From positions 1-38,278 of the forward strand of contig NZ_JAJOMC010000046.1 of the NCBI RefSeq assembly GCF_021129155.1: DNA of 38,278 nucleotides. The letters are read 5' to 3'. How positions within the stretch are numbered: the stretch's first letter is position 1; every line of letters starts with the position of its first letter. The notes beneath the pieces are model-generated. The model made no database searches, was not told the DNA's origin, and was given only the letters and a program-made list of their open reading frames with translations. The DNA comes from Arthrobacter sp. AK04. GTDB lineage: Bacteria > Actinomycetota > Actinomycetes > Actinomycetales > Micrococcaceae. Shown here one piece after another: positions 7,650 to 15,698 of this stretch. The translations under genes and the position numbers were made by a program.

Positions 7650-8942
7650 ATGCTCTACTTCAGTGTTCCGCTCGGCAAACTGGTCCGCCGGGTGTCCCGG
7701 CTTCGGGGCGGCGGGTCCGCCCTGCCCGGGCTGGTGGTCGAAAAAATCGACCCCGGCTTTATGCGGCGGACACTCAGCACCCTCCCCCATGGGGTGGCGG
7801 TGGTAAGCGGCACCAACGGCAAAACCACCACAACCAAAATGGTGGTGGAACTGCTGGAAAGCCAGGGCCTGAAGGTCTTCACCAACCGCACTGGCAGCAA
7901 TTTCACCCGCGGCGTGGCTGCAGCCCTGCTCGGCGAGGTGGACTGGCGCGGCCGGCTGGACGCCGACGTCGCTGTCCTGGAACTGGACGAAGCGCACGCC
8001 GTGCACTTCGTCAACAGCGTCCCGCCGCGCTACTGCCTCCTCCTTAACGTCCTGCGCGACCAGCTGGACCGGTTCGGCGAAATCGACAAGACAGCCCAAC
8101 TCCTTCAGCACATCGCAGCGAAGACAACCGGAACGGTGGTCCTGAACCGGGAAGACCCCAGGGTTGCCCGGATCGCGGACACCCTCACTGGGCAGGACGT
8201 CAAGTACTTTGGCCTGGACGACTCGCTCCTGAGCACCTTCCCCAACGACGACGACATGCGGGCTGCTCCCGGAAGTCCCGCTCCGGCGGGCCTGCCGGAG
8301 AAACCGGCAGCCGACGTCGTCCTCCGCAAGGTCGGCGCGGACACCGCTGAGTTCGAGTACGACGGCGCCGCGGTCACCACGGGCATGAAGCTTCGGGGTG
8401 TCTACAACATCTTCAACGCCGCCGCCGCGCTGACGCTTGCGCGCAGCATCTGCGGCAGCGGCGCCGCCACTGCCAACCACGACGCCCTCCTTGAGGCCCT
8501 GTCCCGGGTGGCTCCGGCCTTCGGTCGGGGGGAAAGCCTCACCGTTGACGGCCACCCCCTGGACCTGGTCCTGGTCAAGAATCCCAGCGGCTTCCGGCTG
8601 GGCCTGAAGTCGTTCCCCGCGGGCGGCTACGCCACCATGATCGCCATCAATGACAACTACGCTGACGGCAGGGACATGTCCTGGCTGTGGGACGTGGAGT
8701 TCGAGTCCCTGCGCGAGGGCGGGGTGGACCAGCTCACCGGGTCCCGCGCCTACGACATGGCACTGCGGCTGCAATACGACGACGTCCGCATCGGCAACGT
8801 TGAACCGGACATCACCCCGGCACTTGCGGCCTTCATCAGGGAAGCCCACGGAAAGCCAAAGCGCATCTTCTGCACCTACACGGCCATGCTGGCCATCCGC
8901 CGCGAACTGTCCAAAATCACTACCGTGGAGGTTGTCTCTTGA
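7650..8942 (+). CDS. murT: Lipid II isoglutaminyl synthase subunit MurT
   Basis: MurT is the Mur-ligase-like partner of GatD; together they amidate the alpha-carboxyl of D-Glu in lipid II using ATP and glutamine-derived ammonia. The 430-residue product has the P-loop SGTNGKTTTT (about 53-62), the Mur middle-domain patterns VLELDEAH and NVLRDQLDRFGEI, and a C-terminal DUF1727 domain with NDNYADGRDMSWLWDVEFE holding the catalytic Asp. The start ATG (7650) is the one closest to family norms; an in-frame ATG at 7623 is possible. The frame stays open far upstream but that part is antisense to pdxT and yebC. Unusually, only three Cys residues occur and none form the paired-CxxC zinc ribbon known in Gram-positive coccal MurT. 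Confidence 0.93.
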   Translation: MLYFSVPLGKLVRRVSRLRGGGSALPGLVVEKIDPGFMRRTLSTLPHGVAVVSGTNGKTTTTKMVVELLESQGLKVFTNRTGSNFTRGVAAALLGEVDWRGRLDADVAVLELDEAHAVHFVNSVPPRYCLLLNVLRDQLDRFGEIDKTAQLLQHIAAKTTGTVVLNREDPRVARIADTLTGQDVKYFGLDDSLLSTFPNDDDMRAAPGSPAPAGLPEKPAADVVLRKVGADTAEFEYDGAAVTTGMKLRGVYNIFNAAAALTLARSICGSGAATANHDALLEALSRVAPAFGRGESLTVDGHPLDLVLVKNPSGFRLGLKSFPAGGYATMIAINDNYADGRDMSWLWDVEFESLREGGVDQLTGSRAYDMALRLQYDDVRIGNVEPDITPALAAFIREAHGKPKRIFCTYTAMLAIRRELSKITTVEVVS

Positions 8943-9700
8943 GCCAGGCAGGTGCTGATCCCGCACAGGAGAACCCGGGGAGCAAGGGCATCCTCCGGGT
9001 GGTGCAGCTCTACCCTCGCGACATGAACATCTACGGCGATTGGGGCAACGCCCTGGTGCTCCAGCAGCGCATCAGCTGGCACGGTTACACCCCGGAACTG
9101 CTTGAGTACAACGTGGGTGATCCGTTCCCTGAGGACGTGGACATTATTGTGGGCGGCGGCGGCCAGGACAGCGGCCAACTGGTCATCCAGGACGACCTGC
9201 AGGCCCGCTCCGGTGTGCTGAAGGACCTGGCGGAGGACGGTGCGCCCATGCTGGTCATCTGCGGGCTGTACCAGCTCTTCGGACACTTCTTCAAGACCCG
9301 CACCGGCGCTGTGATCCCGGGCATCGGCATCCTGGATGTTGAGACGCACGGCACCGAGGAGCGGCTGATCGGCAACGTCAAAGTTGCCACCGCGGAGTTC
9401 GGGGAGGTGCTTGGCTACGAGAACCACAGCGGCCAGACAACCCTGGGCAGCGGCGTGCGGCCTCTGGGCTCCACCCCGAAGGGCATGGGCAACAACAGCA
9501 GTGACGGCCACGAGGGTGCCCGGTACCGGAACATCGTGGCCAGTTACCTGCACGGCTCGCTCCTGCCCAAGAACCCGGCCATCGCGGACTTCCTGATCCG
9601 CACGGCAGCGGAGCGCAAGTACGGCAGCTTTGTTCCGGGCCATCCGGATGACAGCTATGCGGTATTGGCACGGGAGCACGCCGCACGCCGCCCCCGCTGA
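8939..9700 (+). CDS. gatD: Lipid II isoglutaminyl synthase glutaminase subunit GatD
   Basis: GatD supplies ammonia to MurT by hydrolysing glutamine. The 253-residue CobB/CobQ-like amidotransferase has the oxyanion segment VGGGGQDSGQ (about 71-80), nucleophile Cys108 in VICGLYQLFG and catalytic His205 in SYLHGSLLP. The N-terminal pattern VVQLYPRDMNIYGDWGN is typical. The start is taken as TTG at 8939-8941, overlapping the murT TGA, because a clean GGAGG lies 7 bases upstream; the first internal ATG would delete the leading strand. The overlap implies translational coupling with murT and 1:1 expression of the complex. Confidence 0.93.
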   Translation: MSQAGADPAQENPGSKGILRVVQLYPRDMNIYGDWGNALVLQQRISWHGYTPELLEYNVGDPFPEDVDIIVGGGGQDSGQLVIQDDLQARSGVLKDLAEDGAPMLVICGLYQLFGHFFKTRTGAVIPGIGILDVETHGTEERLIGNVKVATAEFGEVLGYENHSGQTTLGSGVRPLGSTPKGMGNNSSDGHEGARYRNIVASYLHGSLLPKNPAIADFLIRTAAERKYGSFVPGHPDDSYAVLAREHAARRPR

Positions 9701-9731
9701 CCGGGCCCGCGACCAGGTTCCCGTCCTGGCA

Positions 9732-9763
9732 CGTTCCTGCGGGCAGGGGCCCGCACCGGAACG
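9732..9763. terminator. Bidirectional terminator gatD / capA-like
   Basis: CGTTCC-T-GCGGGC (9732-9744) pairs with GCCCGC-ACC-GGAACG (9749-9763) around an AGGG tetraloop, with a small internal bulge. It sits exactly between two convergent stop codons, so it can serve both strands. It lacks a T-tract, as is common in high-GC actinobacteria. Confidence 0.65.
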
Positions 9764-11083
9764 TCAGGGCTCGCGGGTGATCAAAAGTTCGTGCGCCCCG
9801 GCTGCCGCTGCGCCCATTGCTTCCACGACGCCTGCTGTCCTGTTCCGGGTGGCGGCGTCGGCTTCCTGCCCGGCACAGGGTCCCTGCGGCGCATCGGTGG
9901 CCACCGAACACCAGCGGTAGGGATCGCGGACGATGACCGAGGGAGCCCAGGCAAGGTCTGTGGCAGTCCATCTTCCGGAGGCGTCCTGGCCGAACTGCAC
10001 CCGCACCAGGAGGCCCTCGTTGTTGACCACGTACCAGGGCGAAAGCTCGGTGATGCCGTTGCCCAGGCCGTATACGATCCACGTGCCCTTATAGCTCTCA
10101 ATGGGGAGCACGGAATGCGTGTGGTGTCCGTAGACCAGGTTGAACTGGCCGCTGTCCACCAGGGCGTGCGCCACTTCCCGCTGCCGGGCGTTGGGTTCGC
10201 TGGCGTATTCGTCGCCGGCGTGGATGGCCGCCAGCACGATGTCCGCCCCCAGCGCCCTGGCCTTCTCCGCTTTGGCGATCATGGTTGGCGCATCCAGCAT
10301 GTCCACTTGCCAGGGATGCTCGGGAAGCAGTCCGTTGAGTCCGTAGGTGGCTTGGATGACGGCGACCCTGGCGGCGGATGTCTGCAAAATGAGGATCCCT
10401 TGCGACTCCTTTTCAGTCCGGTACGAACCCGTGTGTTTCAGGCCGGCAGCGTCCAGCTGGTCCAGGGTGCGCAGCAGCCCGTCCGTTCCACGGTCGATGG
10501 TGTGGTTGCTGGCCGTTGTGCAGGCCTGGTACCCCACTTCTTTTGATGCTGCGATGATTTGCGGCGGAACATTGAACGACGGATAGGCCGCGAACGGGCC
10601 TTCCGGGACGGCCACCGGCGTTTCCAGGTGGCAGATGGCCAGGTCACTGTTCCCGATGTACCGCCGCTGCCCGTCAAGCAACGGCACGAAGTCCAGTCCG
10701 GACTTGCCCGCTGCTGCCGCGTCCTGCTGCGCCTGCTGCCACAGCTGCGCGTGGACCAGCATGTCGCCGGTGACCAGCACGGACGTGCACCGGAGCACCG
10801 GGCAGGCCGGACCCTCGCCGGGCGTGGGAGTCGGCGTCGGGGTTGGAGGGGAAGCCGCGGTGCTGCCGGTGCCAGAGCTGCCGGTGCCAGGGCTGCTGGT
10901 GTCCAGGCTGCCGGGACCGGTGCGAGCCAAACCGGTCGCTCCTGCCGGAGCCGGAGGCCCGGCCTGTTCCGCGACCAGGCCGCAGCCGCCGAGCGCTCCA
11001 GCTATAGACAGTGCGGCAGCCAGCGCAAGGGCAGGGATGACGCGGCGAAAATGCACCGGCCCCCTGCCGGTTAGAGTCCCCAT
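9764..11083 (-). CDS. CapA-family metallophosphatase-like lipoprotein
   Basis: The family name comes from poly-gamma-glutamate CapA; most actinobacterial members have unknown substrates. This 439-residue protein starts with a signal peptide (about 12-33) ending in the lipobox LGGC, predicting a membrane-anchored extracellular lipoprotein. A low-complexity linker rich in S, G, T and P (about 45-90) includes a PT repeat. The CapA domain follows with TGDMLVH, the SNHTIDRG metal motif, AIHAGDEY and GHHTHSVLPIE. Length fits the family. It is divergent from the M3 peptidase and convergent with gatD. A poly-gamma-glutamate capsule function is unlikely because capB, capC and capE homologues are not adjacent. 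Confidence 0.85.
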   Translation of the reverse strand: MGTLTGRGPVHFRRVIPALALAAALSIAGALGGCGLVAEQAGPPAPAGATGLARTGPGSLDTSSPGTGSSGTGSTAASPPTPTPTPTPGEGPACPVLRCTSVLVTGDMLVHAQLWQQAQQDAAAAGKSGLDFVPLLDGQRRYIGNSDLAICHLETPVAVPEGPFAAYPSFNVPPQIIAASKEVGYQACTTASNHTIDRGTDGLLRTLDQLDAAGLKHTGSYRTEKESQGILILQTSAARVAVIQATYGLNGLLPEHPWQVDMLDAPTMIAKAEKARALGADIVLAAIHAGDEYASEPNARQREVAHALVDSGQFNLVYGHHTHSVLPIESYKGTWIVYGLGNGITELSPWYVVNNEGLLVRVQFGQDASGRWTATDLAWAPSVIVRDPYRWCSVATDAPQGPCAGQEADAATRNRTAGVVEAMGAAAAGAHELLITREP

Positions 11084-11098
11084 AAGAGCATTGTAGGG

Positions 11099-11140
11099 AG
11101 CGGGCCATGGCGTGGCTCACATTGAGAAGCGTGGCCCGCT
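11099..11140. other. 9-bp inverted repeat upstream of the M3 peptidase
   Basis: AGCGGGCCA (11099-11107) and TGGCCCGCT (11132-11140) are perfect inverted copies separated by 24 bp, in the 74-bp gap between divergent start codons. It could be an operator shared by both genes or a leader hairpin that ends 17 bases before the peptidase start. No known regulator consensus is recognised. Confidence 0.4.
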
Positions 11141-11157
11141 GTGAAAGGTTTTACTTC

Positions 11158-13170
11158 ATGACCAACCCCCTTTTGGCACCCAGTCCCCTGCCCTATGGAC
11201 TTCCGCCCTTCGCGGAGATCACACCCGCCGATTATGAGGACGCCGTCCGGTCAGGCCTCGCAGAGCATCTGGCTGAGATCCAGGCCATTGTTGATGACGC
11301 GGCCCCCGCCACTTTCGAGAACACGGCCGTGGCGATGGAACGCTCCGGCAGGCTCCTGGACCGCGCGGCTGCGTCCTTCTTCACCCTCGTTTCGGCCGAT
11401 GCATCCCAAGAGATCCGGGATCTGGAAACTGCCCTGGCCCCGCTCTTCTCCGCACACCAGGACGAGGTCTTCCTCAACCGGGCATTGTTCGAGCGCTTTG
11501 CCGCCATCGACACCTCCGGCTGCGATGCGGAGTCCGTGCGGCTTGTCGAGGAGTACTTGAAGGAATTCCGGCAGTCGGGCATCCAGCTGGAGGGGCCTGC
11601 CCGGGAAAGGCTCAAGGAGGTCAACGCCGAGCTCTCGCGCCTGGGCACCGAGTTTGGGCAGCGCGTGAAAGAAGGAATGAAATCCGCTGCGCTGCTTCTG
11701 GACCACGCAGGCGAGCTGGCGGGACTGCCGGCCGATGACATTGCCGCCGCCGCGGAGGCCGCCCGCGCCGCAGGACATGACGGCAAATTCCTGCTGACAC
11801 TGATCCAGCCGACAAACCAGCCTGCCCTGTCCGCCCTCGAGAACCGGAGGGTCCGCCGTCGGCTGTTCGAAGCCTCTTTGGCCCGGGGCAGCGGGGGCGG
11901 AAGCCTCGACGTGCTGGATCTGGCCACGTCGATGGCCCGGCTTCGCGCCGAAAAAGCAGCGCTTTTGGGCTTCGCCAACTACGCCGAACTGGTGGTGGAC
12001 CGGCAGACGGCCCCGGATTTCGCGTCGGTCCAGACCATGCTGAACCGCATGGCGCCGGCAGCCGTGCGGAACGCCGACACCGAAGCCGCGGCCTTGGCCG
12101 AGGCCGCGGGCCATCCGCTGGAGGCCTGGGACTGGGCCTTCTACTCCGCGAAGGTCCGGCGCGAACGCTACGACGTTGATGAACAGGCGCTCCGTCCCTA
12201 TTTCGAGCTGGACCGTGTGCTGGAAGACGGCGTTTTCTTTGCCGCCACTTCCCTCTTCGGGATCACATTCCACGAGCGGAAGGACCTTGCCGGGTACCAC
12301 CCCGATGTCCGTGTCTGGGAGGTCCGCGACGGGGACGGCATGGGCCTGGGACTGTTCCTGGGTGACTACTACACCCGTGAGTCCAAGCGGGGCGGGGCCT
12401 GGATGAACTCCCTGGTGGAACAGTCGGCGCTGCTGGGAACAAAACCGGTGGTCATCAACAACCTGAACATCTCCAAGCCGCCCGCGGGTGAACCGACGCT
12501 CCTGACACTGGACGAGCTGCGGACCACCTTCCACGAGTTTGGCCACGCCCTGCACGGGCTGTTTTCCAACGTGACCTATCCCCGGTTTTCCGGCACTTCG
12601 GTCCCCCGCGACTTTGTGGAATACCCCTCACAGGTCAACGAGATGTGGATCATGTGGCCCGACGTGCTGCAGAACTACGCCCGCCACCATGAAACGGGCG
12701 AGCCGCTTCCGCAGGAGGTGGTTTCGAAACTGGAGGCGTCCCGGCTGTGGGGTGAAGGATTTGCCACCACCGAATACCTGGGCGCGGCACTGCTGGACCT
12801 GGCCTGGCACGTCCTGGACGGCAGCGACATCCCCGAGGATGCCGTTGCGTTTGAAGACAAGGCCCTGGCCGCCGCCGGCATCGCCCATGCCCTGATCCCG
12901 CCGCGCTACCGGACCGGCTATTTCCAGCACGTCTTTGCCGGTGCGGGGTACGCGGCCGGCTACTACTCCTACATCTGGAGCGAGGTTTTGGATGCGGAGA
13001 CGGTGGACTGGTTCACCGAGAACGGCGGACTCACGCGGGCAAACGGCGACCGTTTCCGCCAGGAGCTCCTCTCCCGGGGAAACAGCCGCGACCCCCTGGA
13101 ATCATTCCGCATCCTCCGCGGCCGCGGGGCAAGGCTGGAACCGCTGCTGAAGCGCCGCGGCCTGGAATAG
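11158..13170 (+). CDS. M3-family zinc oligopeptidase (dipeptidyl carboxypeptidase/oligopeptidase A type)
   Basis: A cytoplasmic zinc metallopeptidase that trims short peptides. The 670-residue product is helical throughout and has the M3 active site HEFGH (His459-His463) within TTFHEFGHALHGLFSN; the third zinc ligand Glu is expected at about 495 in YPSQVNEMW. Conserved downstream motifs FAGAGYAAGYYSYIWSEVLDAE support the Dcp/OpdA branch. The ATG at 11158 is preferred because it gives the usual TNPLLAPSPLPYGLPPF start and has AAAGG 9 bases upstream. Dcp and OpdA cannot be separated with confidence from sequence alone. It is monocistronic, ending in a long hairpin. Confidence 0.93.
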   Translation: MTNPLLAPSPLPYGLPPFAEITPADYEDAVRSGLAEHLAEIQAIVDDAAPATFENTAVAMERSGRLLDRAAASFFTLVSADASQEIRDLETALAPLFSAHQDEVFLNRALFERFAAIDTSGCDAESVRLVEEYLKEFRQSGIQLEGPARERLKEVNAELSRLGTEFGQRVKEGMKSAALLLDHAGELAGLPADDIAAAAEAARAAGHDGKFLLTLIQPTNQPALSALENRRVRRRLFEASLARGSGGGSLDVLDLATSMARLRAEKAALLGFANYAELVVDRQTAPDFASVQTMLNRMAPAAVRNADTEAAALAEAAGHPLEAWDWAFYSAKVRRERYDVDEQALRPYFELDRVLEDGVFFAATSLFGITFHERKDLAGYHPDVRVWEVRDGDGMGLGLFLGDYYTRESKRGGAWMNSLVEQSALLGTKPVVINNLNISKPPAGEPTLLTLDELRTTFHEFGHALHGLFSNVTYPRFSGTSVPRDFVEYPSQVNEMWIMWPDVLQNYARHHETGEPLPQEVVSKLEASRLWGEGFATTEYLGAALLDLAWHVLDGSDIPEDAVAFEDKALAAAGIAHALIPPRYRTGYFQHVFAGAGYAAGYYSYIWSEVLDAETVDWFTENGGLTRANGDRFRQELLSRGNSRDPLESFRILRGRGARLEPLLKRRGLE

Positions 13171-13190
13171 GCCGAGCTCCTTACCCCACT

Positions 13191-13253
13191 TAAAGAAGTA
13201 CGACGCCGGTCCCCCACCAAGAGAAGGTGAGGAACCGGCGTCGTACTTCTTTA
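13191..13253. terminator. Long-stem bidirectional terminator M3 peptidase / pdxS
   Basis: A perfect 20-bp inverted repeat (13191-13210 and 13234-13253) begins TAAAGAAGTACG and ends CTTCTTTA. The 23-nt loop contains an inner CACC/GGTG stem. The A-run on one side and T-run on the other allow termination on either strand between these convergent genes. The stem is unusually long for this genome. Confidence 0.85.
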
Positions 13254-13407
13254 GCCAACGCACCCTGGCGAGGGACGGTGTTATCCGGCAGCGCGCGTAA
13301 AAGGGCCCCCGCGCCGGAACCAGCTACTCAGCTGCCAACTACGCGCGGGGAATAGCGCGCCGAGGATGACGCCGTCCGGCGCCCCCAAGGCGACCAAAGG
13401 CAGAGAA

Positions 13408-14334
13408 CTACCAGCCGCGCTCAGCGAGGCGGTGGGGCTGGGGGATCTCGTCGACGTTGATGCCCACCATGGCTTCGCCCAGGCCGCGGGAGGCCTTGGC
13501 GATGACATCGGGGTCGTCGTAGAAGGTGGTGGCCTTTACGACGGCGGCGGCGCGCTGGGCGGGGTTGCCGGACTTGAAGATGCCGGAGCCGACGAACACG
13601 CCGTCAGCGCCGAGCTGCATCATCATGGCGGCGTCGGCCGGGGTGGCGATGCCGCCGGCGGTGAACAGCACCACCGGAAGCTTGCCGGCAGCGGCAACTT
13701 CCTTGACCAGTTCGTACGGGGCCTGCAGTTCCTTGGCCGCGACGTAGAGCTCGTCCTCGGGAAGGGCAGCGAGCTTGGCGATCTCGGAGCGGATCTGGCG
13801 CATGTGCCCGGTGGCGTTGGAGACGTCGCCGGTGCCGGCCTCGCCCTTGGAGCGGATCATCGCCGCGCCCTCGTTGATGCGGCGCAGGGCCTCACCCAGG
13901 TTGGTGGCACCACACACGAAGGGAACCTTGAAGTTCCACTTGTCGATGTGGTTGATGTAGTCGGCCGGGGTCAGGACCTCGGACTCGTCAATGTAGTCCA
14001 CGCCGAGGGACTGCAGGACCTGCGCCTCGACGAAGTGGCCGATCCGGGCCTTGGCCATAACCGGCACGGAGACGGCGTCGATGATCTTGTCGATCATGTC
14101 GGGATCGGACATGCGGGACACGCCGCCCTGGGCGCGGATATCAGCCGGAACGCGTTCCAGCGCCATCACAGCAACGGCACCGGCGTCTTCGGCGATGCGG
14201 GCCTGCTCGACGTTGACGACGTCCATGATGACGCCGCCCTTGAGCATCTCAGCCATGCCCCGCTTTACGCGGTTGCTGCCCGTGACGCTGTTCGCGGACG
14301 TACCGGCCTCGCTGCTTACATCAGGTGTAGACAC
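13408..14334 (-). CDS. pdxS: Pyridoxal 5'-phosphate synthase lyase subunit PdxS
   Basis: PdxS assembles PLP from ribose 5-phosphate, glyceraldehyde 3-phosphate and ammonia channelled from PdxT. The 308-residue product has Asp38 in GGVIMDVVN and the Schiff-base lysine Lys95 in PVMAKARIGHF. A second lysine region lies around the FVCGATNLGEALRRI segment, and the phosphate-binding loops VLFTAGGIATPADAAMMMQLGADGVFVGSGIF are intact. The GTG start at 14332-14334 is chosen because GGGG lies 5 bases upstream and the result matches family length. It is downstream of pgsA on the same strand, 145 bp away, and is not next to pdxT. Confidence 0.96.
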   Translation of the reverse strand: MSTPDVSSEAGTSANSVTGSNRVKRGMAEMLKGGVIMDVVNVEQARIAEDAGAVAVMALERVPADIRAQGGVSRMSDPDMIDKIIDAVSVPVMAKARIGHFVEAQVLQSLGVDYIDESEVLTPADYINHIDKWNFKVPFVCGATNLGEALRRINEGAAMIRSKGEAGTGDVSNATGHMRQIRSEIAKLAALPEDELYVAAKELQAPYELVKEVAAAGKLPVVLFTAGGIATPADAAMMMQLGADGVFVGSGIFKSGNPAQRAAAVVKATTFYDDPDVIAKASRGLGEAMVGINVDEIPQPHRLAERGW

Positions 14335-14460
14335 AAAAACCCCTATGGGTAGATAGATGACCTTCGCCGGTCGTGCAGGGCGGCACGGAGATGCCACGTG
14401 TACACACACCGGGTTGCCGGATCCATTGACCGGGCAGTCCTAATACTAGTCTCACCGCGG

Positions 14461-14491
14461 CCGGCCGGCTTAATTCGCGTTAATCGGCCGG
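14461..14491 (-). terminator. Hairpin overlapping the pgsA stop
   Basis: CCGGCCG (14461-14467) pairs with CGGCCGG (14485-14491), with an additional TTAA/TTAA inner pairing that includes the pgsA stop codon. The hairpin sits between pgsA and pdxS and may reduce read-through. The stem is interrupted by a small mismatch. Confidence 0.45.
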
Positions 14492-15103
14492 TGAAGGTTC
14501 CGCAAGGGCCTGGCGGCGTACGGAGACCACGCGCTGGACCACCGTGATGAAGCTGGCCACGGCAAGGAGCAGGAGCGTCACCAGCAGGACCACCTCAGGG
14601 AGCCCAAGGCCGGTGAATCCGGTGACAACCAGTACTGAGACGAGGCGCTCCGCCCGTTCAGCGATGCCGGTATTGGCCGTGAATCCCAACGACTCCGCCT
14701 TGGCGCGGGCGTAGGAAACCACCATGCCCAGGACAAGGCACACCATTGCTGCCACAGCGATGGGGACGTTGGCCCCGCCGGTGAAGAACCAGACAGCCAG
14801 GCCTGCGAAGAGGGCGCCGTCGGCAATCCGGTCGAGGGTGGAGTCAAGGAAGTTCCCCCAGCGGCTGCCCACCTCCCGCATCCTGGCCATGATTCCGTCC
14901 AGGACGTCGGAGAAGATGAACGCCGTGATGAACAGGGTTCCCCACCACAACTGGCCGAGCGGGTAGAACACCAGCGCGCCCACCACCACACCGGCGGTGC
15001 CGATGACCGTTACTGCATCCGGCGAAATTCCGATTTTGAGGAGCCAGCGGGCAAGCGGGGAGAACAGCGCGGTGAAGAATCCGCGTGCGTGCCTATTCAG
15101 CAT
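14480..15103 (-). CDS. pgsA: Phosphatidylinositol phosphate synthase (CDP-alcohol phosphatidyltransferase)
   Basis: In actinobacteria this integral membrane enzyme joins CDP-diacylglycerol and inositol 1-phosphate, the first step to phosphatidylinositol and PI-mannosides. The 207-residue product carries the complete family signature DG-x2-AR-x8-G-x3-D-x3-D, spelled from DGIMAR through GNFLDSTLD, and about six TM helices. The ATG at 15103 starts MLNRHARGFFTALFSPLARW, which has the basic amphipathic N-terminus seen in PIP synthases. It overlaps the end of the HIT gene by 11 bp. Substrate assignment (inositol phosphate rather than glycerol phosphate) rests on genomic context with thrS and HIT, as in Mycobacterium. 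Confidence 0.88.
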   Translation of the reverse strand: MLNRHARGFFTALFSPLARWLLKIGISPDAVTVIGTAGVVVGALVFYPLGQLWWGTLFITAFIFSDVLDGIMARMREVGSRWGNFLDSTLDRIADGALFAGLAVWFFTGGANVPIAVAAMVCLVLGMVVSYARAKAESLGFTANTGIAERAERLVSVLVVTGFTGLGLPEVVLLVTLLLLAVASFITVVQRVVSVRRQALAEPSPAD

Positions 15104-15680
15104 CCGTCTCCCCGGGCCAGGCGTCGGCCACCTGCTGGCGTACCTCGTCGAGGGTCTGCGTGATGGCCTTGGTCTGGGCGATGATGGGGAAGAAGTTCCC
15201 GTCGCCGCCCCACCGGGGAACAATGTGCTGGTGGAGGTGCGCGGCGATGCCGGCCCCGCCAACAACCCCTTGGTTCATGCCCAGGTTGAAGCCGCCCGGA
15301 TTGGCCACTTTCCGCAGCACCCGCATGGCCGTCTGGGTAAGGTCCGCAAACTCCGCCGTCTCATCGAGTGTCAGGTCGGTGTAGTCCGGGATGTGCCGGT
15401 AAGGGCACACCAGGAGATGCCCGGGGTTGTAGGGAAACAGGTTGAGCACCACGTAGCAGGTCTTTCCGCGGTAGACGATGAGTGCTTCCTCGTCAGTCCG
15501 TCCGGGGCCGATGCAGAAGGGACAGTCATTTTCGTTCTTGAACTGGTGCTGCCCGCCCTTGATGTACGCCATGCGGTGCGGAGTCCACAGGCGCTGGAAG
15601 GCGTCCGGGACACCGGCGAGGTCAAAGTCGTCGGTAACGCCGGCATCTCCTGGATACCCTGCGCCTGTGTTCTCCTGCAC
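15093..15680 (-). CDS. HIT-family nucleotide hydrolase/phosphorylase (Ap4A type)
   Basis: HIT proteins act on nucleotide phosphoanhydrides. The 195-residue product has the histidine triad His148-x-His150-x-His152 in AAHLHQHIVPRW, an N-terminal CPFC pair with a nearby His typical of zinc-bearing members, and FNLGMNQGVVGGAGI before the triad. Mycobacterial homologues in the same thrS-HIT-pgsA position were characterised as Ap4A phosphorylases, so that activity is the best guess. The GTG start (15678-15680) lies 18 bp after thrS, and the stop overlaps pgsA by 11 bp, so the three are an operon. Confidence 0.9.
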   Translation of the reverse strand: MQENTGAGYPGDAGVTDDFDLAGVPDAFQRLWTPHRMAYIKGGQHQFKNENDCPFCIGPGRTDEEALIVYRGKTCYVVLNLFPYNPGHLLVCPYRHIPDYTDLTLDETAEFADLTQTAMRVLRKVANPGGFNLGMNQGVVGGAGIAAHLHQHIVPRWGGDGNFFPIIAQTKAITQTLDEVRQQVADAWPGETDAE

Positions 15681-15698
15681 GGTGCTGTTCCGTTTCCG

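Noticed and set aside
11251..12555. Minus-strand open frame of 434 codons
   Set aside because: It is antisense to the M3 peptidase, whose active site is intact.
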